Assembly (NCBI GenBank): GCA_938038445.1
Contig: CALHRZ010000019.1
Location: 1-40,648 of the forward strand
Source of the DNA: an uncultured bacterium
Lineage (GTDB): Bacteria; Verrucomicrobiota; Kiritimatiellia; CAIKKV01
Direction: 5' to 3'
DNA: 40,648 nucleotides
Shown here: in pieces, positions 34,706 to 40,648 of the stretch
How the letters are laid out: each line of letters opens with the position of its first letter
How positions within the stretch are numbered: the first letter of the stretch is position 1
Notes under the pieces: generated by a model
The model's database searches: none
Seen by the model: the letters and a program-made list of their open reading frames with translations, nothing else
What the model was told of the DNA's origin: nothing
Made by a program: the position numbers and the translations under genes

Positions 34706-34727
34706 CGGGATCGGGTGTGGGGTTTGT

Positions 34728-35198
34728 ATGGCCTCGTTGAACAAAGTCCTTCTGATTGGCAATCTGACCCGCGATCCGGAGTTGAAAAGCATTGCGACGG
34801 GGAGGAAGGTGTGCGAATTGCGGTTGGCGGTGAGCCGACGGTATCGCTCGGCCAAAGGGGAGGATCGCGAAGAGACCTGTTTTGTGGACGTCCACGTCTG
34901 GGACCGCCAGGGCGAACAGTGCAAGGAGCATCTTCGGAAGGGGGCGTCCGTTTTCGTCGAAGGCCGCCTGATCTTTGACACATGGGATCGGAAAGATGGA
35001 ACGCGGGCGAGTCGGCATTCCGTATTGGCGGAGCGGATCCAGTTTCTGGATCGTTGGCGTTCGGCGGGGGAGGGGGTGAGCGGGCCTGCTCGAGAGTCTT
35101 CCCCGGTGGAATCGGCGGCCGAGGGTTCCCCCTCATCGGTGGCCGGATCGGATTCTTCCGGTGAACAGGGGGGAGACGACGAGGATCTTCCTTTTTAA
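34728..35198 (+). CDS. ssb: Single-stranded DNA-binding protein
   Basis: The 156-residue product has an OB fold (1-110: MASLNKVLLIGNLTRDPELK, TCFVDVHVWDRQGEQC, GASVFVEGRLIFDTW) and a disordered Ser/Gly/Glu-rich linker ending in the acidic protein-interaction tip DDEDLPF. It coats single-stranded DNA in replication and repair. It sits between rpsF and rpsR as in most bacteria. The ribosome binding site before ATG 34728 is weak (GGGG). Confidence 0.96.
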   Translation: MASLNKVLLIGNLTRDPELKSIATGRKVCELRLAVSRRYRSAKGEDREETCFVDVHVWDRQGEQCKEHLRKGASVFVEGRLIFDTWDRKDGTRASRHSVLAERIQFLDRWRSAGEGVSGPARESSPVESAAEGSPSSVAGSDSSGEQGGDDEDLPF

Positions 35199-35243
35199 AT
35201 AGGCGCAAACCCAAAACTGAGAGCAACGCAGGAGCGAACACTT

Positions 35244-35480
35244 ATGGCGGACCGCAAAAAAAACCGCGGCAGCAAACGAAAGAGCGTGAAAGTCCGGCGA
35301 CCCCTTGTTCAGCCTGAAGCCATCGCCCGGTTGAACCTTCGTGACGTGGAGACGTTGAAGCAGTTCACGACCGACCTGGGCAAGATCATGCCCCGGCGAC
35401 TGACGGGCGTGCCGCCGAAATTGCAGCGTCAACTGGCGCGGGCGATCAAGCGAGCCCGGGTGATGGGGCTCGTGCGATAA
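35244..35480 (+). CDS. rpsR: 30S ribosomal protein S18
   Basis: The 78-residue product carries the S18 core: LRDVETLKQFTTDLGKIMPR, RLTGVPPKLQRQLARAIKRA and RVMGLVR. A basic N-terminal extension (KKNRGSKRKSVKVRR) replaces the Cys-containing zinc-like start of some S18 forms. It partners S6 in the small subunit. An AGGAG lies upstream of ATG 35244. Confidence 0.95.
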   Translation: MADRKKNRGSKRKSVKVRRPLVQPEAIARLNLRDVETLKQFTTDLGKIMPRRLTGVPPKLQRQLARAIKRARVMGLVR

Positions 35481-35499
35481 CGAAGAAGGGGAACTTGAG

Positions 35500-35964
35500 A
35501 TGGAAGTCATGTTGCTTCAGGATGTGAAAGATCTGGGGGCGATGGGCCAGGTGGTTCGGGTAGCGGACGGCTACGCGCGGAACTTTTTGCTTCCCCGCAA
35601 TCTGGCGGCGCCGGTTACGGAGGCCACCCGCCGCCGTCTGGCCAAACTCCAGAAGGAGCGGGAGGAAGCGGAACGGAAACAGTTAGCGGAAGCGCGTCGG
35701 ATTGCTGCTGAAATTGCTCGCTGTTCGAACGAGGGGCTTTTTACCATTTCCGCTCGGGCAGGAGCGGGCGACTCGATGACCTTGTATGGCTCGGTGACGG
35801 CGGCGGACATTGCGGCGGTTCTCAAGCAGAATGGCTTTGAGGTGGATAAGCACCAGGTGTTGCTTGTGGAGCCGATCAAGGAGTTGGGGGCCTACGAGGT
35901 GCCTGTAAAACTTCATGCGCAGGTTGAAGTAGTGACCAAAATTTGGGTTGTGGAAGAGAAGTGA
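35500..35964 (+). CDS. rplI: 50S ribosomal protein L9
   Basis: The 154-residue product has the L9 signature GYARNFLLPRNLAAPVTEAT near the N-terminus, the long connecting helix (RRRLAKLQKEREEAERKQLA) and the C-terminal rRNA-binding domain (FTISARAGAGDSMTLYGSVT). Its N-terminus, MEVMLLQDVKDLGAMGQVV, is complete. It follows rpsR by 19 nt. Confidence 0.96.
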   Translation: MEVMLLQDVKDLGAMGQVVRVADGYARNFLLPRNLAAPVTEATRRRLAKLQKEREEAERKQLAEARRIAAEIARCSNEGLFTISARAGAGDSMTLYGSVTAADIAAVLKQNGFEVDKHQVLLVEPIKELGAYEVPVKLHAQVEVVTKIWVVEEK

Positions 35965-35980
35965 CCGATTGGGAGTCTCC

Positions 35981-37450
35981 ATGGCCCGCGTCCGTTCCAA
36001 CACGTCGAATCGAACGGTCGCCGGCCGTGTTCCTCCTCATAGTGAAGAAGCGGAGCGGGGGCTTCTGGGTTCGATCCTACTGGATGCCGAGCGTATTTTA
36101 GATCTTTGCCTCGAGCGGGGGTTGACCCCGGAGGCTTTTTATTTACCGGCGCATCGGCTCATTTTTGAAGCGGTACAGGATCTTGCCCGCGAGAGTCGGC
36201 CGGTGGATGCGTTGACGGTTGCGGATGCGCTGAAAGGGCGGGGAGCGCTCGACCGCGTGGGGGGAATGCTGTATCTCGACGCCCTTCTGGAGGGCACGCC
36301 CACGGCGGCTCATACCGAGTATTATCTCGACGTGGTTCTTCAGAAGCAACTGCTTCGGACGATCATTGATAGAGCCCGACGGGCGGAGGCGGCTTGTTTT
36401 GATCCCTCTTTGGATGCTTCTGCCGTGTTGAGCCGTGTGGAGCAGAGTTTTTTTGATCTTGGGGAGAACCCCAATCGCGGCACGGCGGTTCCCGCTTGCG
36501 ACGCTGTCATGGCGGTCATGACGCAGGTGGACACCTTTCTGAGCTCCCATGACGGCATCTATGGTCTATCCACCGGTTTCCGCAATTTGGACGAGGTTTT
36601 GCATGGCATGCGGCGGGGAAACATGATTGTACTGGCCGCACGTCCGTCCATGGGAAAGACCTCCTTGGCGATGAATATCGCGTATCATGTGGCCACGGGG
36701 CAGGGGATGAGCGACCATCGGCCTCGCGCCGTGGCCATCTTCAGCTTGGAAATGTCGAGAGACGACCTCGTACTGAGGTTGCTTTGCACGAAGGCCCGGG
36801 TTTCGATGGCGAAAGTCATGGGCGGACTGATTGCCCGTTACGGGCCTGAGCATGAGGCGCTCATTTTGGCCTCGAAAGAATTGAGTCGGGCGCCCATTTA
36901 TATCGATGATTCGGCGGGTCTCGACATTAACGAGCTTCGGGCTCGGGCGCGCCGGCTCCGCAAGAAACACCGCGTCGAACTTGTCGTGGTTGATTATCTA
37001 CAGTTGCTTCATGCGGATGAGGCGTCGGAACAGGGGAGGCAGATTGAAATTTCCACCGTTTCGGCCGGATTGAAGGCCATGGCCAAGGAATTAGACATTC
37101 CTGTGTTGTGCTTGAGTCAATTAAGCCGGGCGACCGAGACGCGGGATAAATTTGGAATCCCCCGACTTTCGGATCTTCGCGATTCCGGTTCGATTGAACA
37201 AGATGCCGACGTGGTTCTGTTGCTGCGGCGTCCCTGCAAGTATCCGAATGACCCGGAGCACAGCGATCCCTTGCTGGCGATTGTGGACGTAGCCAAGCAT
37301 CGGAATGGTCCGACGAAAGACCGCGTTCCCTTCAACTTCGAGGAGCAGTACACGCTTTTTTTGGACCGGGAGGAACAACGGTACGAGTCCTCCGCATATG
37401 CGCCGGAGGCGGAAACAGCGGTGGCCGATGGGGAGGGAGCCGTTTCGTGA
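35981..37450 (+). CDS. dnaB: Replicative DNA helicase
   Basis: ATG 35981 is chosen over the in-frame 35948 because GGGAG precedes it and it avoids overlap with rplI. The 489-residue hexameric helicase has the N-terminal helical domain (PPHSEEAERGLLGSILLDAE), a Walker A loop ARPSMGKTSLAMNIA (K226, T227), Walker B LVVVDYLQLL (D338), and the DnaB motif DLRDSGSIEQDADVVLLLRR. There is no intein in the P-loop. It unwinds DNA at the fork. Its stop overlaps the bamA GTG (GTGA). Confidence 0.96.
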   Translation: MARVRSNTSNRTVAGRVPPHSEEAERGLLGSILLDAERILDLCLERGLTPEAFYLPAHRLIFEAVQDLARESRPVDALTVADALKGRGALDRVGGMLYLDALLEGTPTAAHTEYYLDVVLQKQLLRTIIDRARRAEAACFDPSLDASAVLSRVEQSFFDLGENPNRGTAVPACDAVMAVMTQVDTFLSSHDGIYGLSTGFRNLDEVLHGMRRGNMIVLAARPSMGKTSLAMNIAYHVATGQGMSDHRPRAVAIFSLEMSRDDLVLRLLCTKARVSMAKVMGGLIARYGPEHEALILASKELSRAPIYIDDSAGLDINELRARARRLRKKHRVELVVVDYLQLLHADEASEQGRQIEISTVSAGLKAMAKELDIPVLCLSQLSRATETRDKFGIPRLSDLRDSGSIEQDADVVLLLRRPCKYPNDPEHSDPLLAIVDVAKHRNGPTKDRVPFNFEEQYTLFLDREEQRYESSAYAPEAETAVADGEGAVS

Positions 37451-39891
37451 TTCGTTTTTCCCGTTTCGTTTTTTGCGTTCATCTGATGGGAGTTTTTGTT
37501 TGGTGGAGGGTGCCTTTGAAGGCGGCCGAGCCGATCGAACCGGTCATACGACGCCTGGAGGTCGTGGTGGAAGGACCTCGGACGGTCGAAGAGGGATTCG
37601 TTCGGACCCACCTGAGTGTTCGGGAAGGCGATCGCTTCGATCGGGTCGTGTTGAATGGCGACATCCGGGCTCTTCTTGGGACGGAGCGATTTTCCGATGT
37701 ACGCATAGAGGCGATGGACGAGGATGGGGGAGTGGTTTTAAGAATTTTCGCTGTGGCCCGGTATCGTCTTGCCGCTGGGCCGTCTGTTGAAGGAGCCCGG
37801 CGGATCCGTTCGTCTCGAATCCTTGAGGCGCTGGGTCTGTATCGTGGTGCGTATGTGGATGATACGGTGATGGCATCCCGGATTAAAAGGGTGGAAGTGC
37901 TATATCGAAAAGCCGGCTACCCGGTGCCGGAGATTTCCTGGCAATGGCACGAGGCGCCGGACACGGCCCATTTGGGATTGCGGCAGGCGACCTTTCGCGT
38001 TCGGGAAACGCCGGCGGTTCGGGTCGCGGGGAAGAGGATCGAGGGGATCCGGGCTCCCCCTGAATCCTTTTTGTTGTTGCCGTTGGCGCCGATTCGAAAC
38101 CGGCTAATGCTTTGGTCGTTGAGACCGCCGATTGACGAACCGGTCTGGTACAATTTCCCCGTGAGGGCGTGGCGATATTTCTTTCCCCGCGCGTATGATG
38201 AAACGCAATCGCTTCGGGCGGCGGAAAACCTGCGGGCGGTTCTGCGGGCCCAGGGGTACTGGGATGCGGTAGTTCACGGGCCGGAGGTGGATCGGCAAGA
38301 CGGGCGAGTTCGTTTGAAATATCGTGTTGAACAGGGTCCGTTCTATCGGATTGGGGAAGTTCGGGTGGAGGGGGCCCATTTGTTTCCGACCGGCGCTTTA
38401 GATCGTTTTCGTTCGATTCGGCCTGGGATTCCGGCCACTCAGGATGCGATCGACGGGGCAGTGGAGGAGGTTCGGGCTCGTTACTACCAACGCGGTCATT
38501 TGGGGGTATGGGTTGATTATGAGCTGATTCCGGCTGGTGCGGAACGGATGACGGTGGTTATTCGAGTGCGAAACGAAGGACGACCGGTTCAGGTGGGACA
38601 GGTGGAGATTCGGGGAAATCGGGTCACGCGAGAAAAGGTGATTTTGCGGGAAGTCGGGCTTTATCCCGGCGAGCCCTTTGACATGACCAAGGTGGGGCAA
38701 TCGGAACGCCGCCTACGGAATCTCAACTATTTCGAGTGGGTGCGGGGTTATCCGGAGGAGCGGACGCCGAGCACGGCCGATTTGATATTCGAGGTTCAAG
38801 AGAAACCGACCGGCATGCTTTCTTTCGGTGCCAGTTTTTCATCCGTGGACTCGCTGGTGGGGCAGGTGGAGTTAACCCAGGGGAATTTCGATTTGTTTAA
38901 TTGGCCGACCTTTATGGGAGGCGGTCAGCGAATGAAACTGAGTCTCCGGGCGGGGAGCAAATTGAACGAATATTCCCTTTCGTTTGTCGAACCGTGGTTT
39001 TTAGACCGTCCCCTTTCCCTGGGGGTTGACACCTACCTGACCCGGCGATCCTATTCGGAGTATATTGAGCAGCGGGCGGGGGGAAGCCTTGCCCTGACCT
39101 ATCCCACCCGGCTTGGCTTCAACACGGAGTGGCGGTATCGCCTCGAACGGGTGGCCCTGGACGATGTTCGGGCGACCAATACCTACACCGATGTGGATGG
39201 AGTGACGAACTTTCGGTTTTTGGAAGAAGAAAGTCGATACGCCAGTTCCTTGGGGCTTACGCTTTGGCGGGATCGGCGCGATAATCCCTTTGTGCCGACT
39301 CGGGGGTACCGCATTTCGGCGGCGGCATTTCTGACCGGGGGTCCCCTGGGGTTTGATACGGACCTCTATCGGTTTTCGCTCCGGGGTGAGCAGCATATTC
39401 CGCTGATGTGGGGCCATGTTTTGAGTGTACGCGCTTCGGCGGAGGTGGTGGAGGCATTCGGCGATACGGAAACTGTTCCACTTTCCGAACGGCTTTATTG
39501 CGGAGGGCCAAGAACGGTTCGGGGGTTTAAATATCGGGATGTCGGCCCCAAAGCGTATCGAGCAATTTCTTATGCGGACGGCACAACGGATTACGAGTAT
39601 CGGGCTCGGGGCGGCCAGACGCTTGTATTGGGCAGTGTCGAGTATTCGGTTCCGACCCCTGTGCCTCAGATTCGACTGGCGGCCTTTGGGGATGTGGGCA
39701 GTTTAGCCATGGATCCATACGATTTCAGCCTTGATGAGCTGGCGTGGAGCTGGGGAGTCGGCGTTCGGTTCAACATTCCGTATTTTCCGATCCGGTTTGA
39801 TTACGCACTCGGCACGGGTGTGCACACGACGCGGGAGAAGGATCGGACACGGGAAGATCGTTTCAGTTTCTGGGTTGGTTACGGGTTCTGA
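37447..39891 (+). CDS. bamA: Outer membrane protein assembly factor BamA
   Basis: The 814-residue product has a signal peptide (MIRFSRFVFCVHLMGVFVWW, cleavage near KAA-EP), five POTRA-like domains (to about residue 455; for example VQVGQVEIRGNRVTREKVIL and RIGEVRVEGAHLFPTGALDR), and a 16-strand barrel with the conserved VRGF loop-6 motif (GPRTVRGFKYRDVGP) and a C-terminal Phe (FSFWVGYGF), the OMP insertion signal. It inserts beta-barrel proteins in the outer membrane, confirming a diderm cell. Start is GTG at 37447, overlapping dnaB. Confidence 0.94.
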   Translation: MIRFSRFVFCVHLMGVFVWWRVPLKAAEPIEPVIRRLEVVVEGPRTVEEGFVRTHLSVREGDRFDRVVLNGDIRALLGTERFSDVRIEAMDEDGGVVLRIFAVARYRLAAGPSVEGARRIRSSRILEALGLYRGAYVDDTVMASRIKRVEVLYRKAGYPVPEISWQWHEAPDTAHLGLRQATFRVRETPAVRVAGKRIEGIRAPPESFLLLPLAPIRNRLMLWSLRPPIDEPVWYNFPVRAWRYFFPRAYDETQSLRAAENLRAVLRAQGYWDAVVHGPEVDRQDGRVRLKYRVEQGPFYRIGEVRVEGAHLFPTGALDRFRSIRPGIPATQDAIDGAVEEVRARYYQRGHLGVWVDYELIPAGAERMTVVIRVRNEGRPVQVGQVEIRGNRVTREKVILREVGLYPGEPFDMTKVGQSERRLRNLNYFEWVRGYPEERTPSTADLIFEVQEKPTGMLSFGASFSSVDSLVGQVELTQGNFDLFNWPTFMGGGQRMKLSLRAGSKLNEYSLSFVEPWFLDRPLSLGVDTYLTRRSYSEYIEQRAGGSLALTYPTRLGFNTEWRYRLERVALDDVRATNTYTDVDGVTNFRFLEEESRYASSLGLTLWRDRRDNPFVPTRGYRISAAAFLTGGPLGFDTDLYRFSLRGEQHIPLMWGHVLSVRASAEVVEAFGDTETVPLSERLYCGGPRTVRGFKYRDVGPKAYRAISYADGTTDYEYRARGGQTLVLGSVEYSVPTPVPQIRLAAFGDVGSLAMDPYDFSLDELAWSWGVGVRFNIPYFPIRFDYALGTGVHTTREKDRTREDRFSFWVGYGF

Positions 39892-39916
39892 CCATGGAGA
39901 GAAAAGGAGTCACACG

Positions 39917-40483
39917 ATGCGAAGCATGCAGATCGTAGGGATGGGGCTCATGACGGCTTTTGCGTCCGTTATCCCGCTTCGGGGTGAGGAGAAAATAGGG
40001 GTTTTGAACGGGCAGGAGGTGTTCAAGCAGTTCCATAAAACTCAGGCGGCGATGGAGTCCCTTCGCAAGCTTGAGGAAGAGTTACGGGATGCCCAGCGAC
40101 GGATGATCCAGCAGCTTGAACAAATGGATGAGAATTTCAAAAAAATGGTGGCGGAGGCTGAGGACAAGGGGCTTAGCGAAGCCGCCCGTGCTCGGAAAAA
40201 GGGAGCGGCGGAGGAAAAACTGGCGGAGATGAAGGAATTCGAATTAAACATCCGTCGTTCTGATATGGAAAACCGAAGAAAACTGGAAGAACAGCATGCC
40301 CTGATGCTTCGGCCGATCATTCAGGAGATTCGGTCGGCGGCAGCGGCTGTTGCAAAGGAAAAGGGATTGTTGCTTGTCTTGGATTCTTCGGAGGCCGGGC
40401 TTGGGCCGGTTGTATTTGCCGAGGACCGGCTGGATATCACGGACGAGGTGTTGAGACGACTTGCCCCCAAGAAAAAGGAGTAA
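39917..40483 (+). CDS. skp: OmpH/Skp family periplasmic chaperone
   Basis: ATG 39917 is chosen over the longer open frame (39731) because AAAGGAG lies 8 nt upstream and a signal peptide follows (MRSMQIVGMGLMTAFASVIP). The 188-residue product starts its mature part with KIGVLNGQEVFKQFHKTQAA, has long charged coiled-coil helices and the C-terminal ...LLLVLDSSEAG strand of the family. It holds unfolded outer-membrane proteins for BamA. The bamA-skp-lpxD order is the classic one. Confidence 0.92.
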   Translation: MRSMQIVGMGLMTAFASVIPLRGEEKIGVLNGQEVFKQFHKTQAAMESLRKLEEELRDAQRRMIQQLEQMDENFKKMVAEAEDKGLSEAARARKKGAAEEKLAEMKEFELNIRRSDMENRRKLEEQHALMLRPIIQEIRSAAAAVAKEKGLLLVLDSSEAGLGPVVFAEDRLDITDEVLRRLAPKKKE

Positions 40484-40488
40484 GTGTT

Positions 40489-40648
40489 ATGACGTGGACG
40501 GTCGAAGCGCTGGCCCGTCATTTCGGCCTTCCGTGGGAAGGCGATGGGCGGGCTGTAATTGAGCGGACGGCGTCGTTGAAGGAAGCGGGGGAAGGGGACA
40601 TCACCTTTTTGGCTTCCCCGCGGTATGCAGAACTTGCGGCCAAAGCGG
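40489..40648 (+). CDS. lpxD: UDP-3-O-acylglucosamine N-acyltransferase, 5' part
   Basis: Only the first 53 codons are in the window, with an AAGGAG ribosome binding site 10 nt upstream. The sequence MTWTVEALARHFGLPWEGDG, then IERTASLKEAGEGDITFLAS and RYAELAAKA, matches the N-terminal uridine-binding domain of LpxD, which adds the second acyl chain in lipid A synthesis. The hexapeptide repeat domain lies beyond the edge. Confidence 0.88.
   Translation, partial: MTWTVEALARHFGLPWEGDGRAVIERTASLKEAGEGDITFLASPRYAELAAKA

Overview
The window (40,648 bp, moderately GC-rich) looks like a chromosomal segment of a Gram-negative, LPS-bearing bacterium of the PVC group, most likely Kiritimatiellota or Verrucomicrobiota. 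This is inferred from a bamA-skp-lpxD outer-membrane block, a ParE/ParC pair resembling the Bacteroidota/PVC type, and many secreted beta-helix, FAD_oxidored-type and DUF4091/GH123-like proteins. The phylum is not proven by any marker read here.

Positions 1-415 hold a cluster of palindromic repeats. Positions 416-24,859 are a large accessory locus that I read as a carbohydrate or glycoconjugate utilisation region without recognisable transporters, sulfatases or SusC/D. It opens with a tightly overlapping operon: an unassigned TIM-barrel glycosidase-like protein (416), an FAD-dependent oxidoreductase (2587), an M14 zinc carboxypeptidase (3969) and a 1364-residue exported protein with a glycosidase-like core (5140). 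Then come a divergent secreted beta-rich protein (9338), a DUF4091/GH123-like protein (10759), a TPR/CBM9-like protein (12537) and a beta-helix/PKD/beta-helix protein (14692). An AraC-family regulator (17407) is divergent from a two-headed FAD oxidoreductase with a HEAT-like tail (18442), followed by a 1193-residue paralog of the 5140 product (21278). The pairing of an FAD_oxidored protein with a giant exported glycosidase-like protein therefore occurs twice, and the two giants share a matching pair of candidate catalytic glutamates. This is the best candidate for an undescribed system here.

Positions 24,876-28,759 (minus) are parE-parC, encoding topoisomerase IV, with a clear promoter. Positions 28,882-30,738 (minus) encode another unassigned glycosidase-like protein. 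Positions 30,986-31,854 are a small insertion-sequence graveyard: an IS3 OrfA-like fragment, a frameshifted IS256-type transposase remnant and an intact 100-residue DUF6788-like gene with a terminator just upstream.

From 32,021 to the right edge lies a dense co-directional housekeeping block: ispE, tRNA-Gln(TTG) overlapping the ispE 3' end, rplY, pth, rpsF, ssb, rpsR, rplI, dnaB, bamA, skp/ompH and the start of lpxD. Several of these genes overlap stop to start, implying translational coupling. The IS remnants lie at the boundary between accessory and core DNA.
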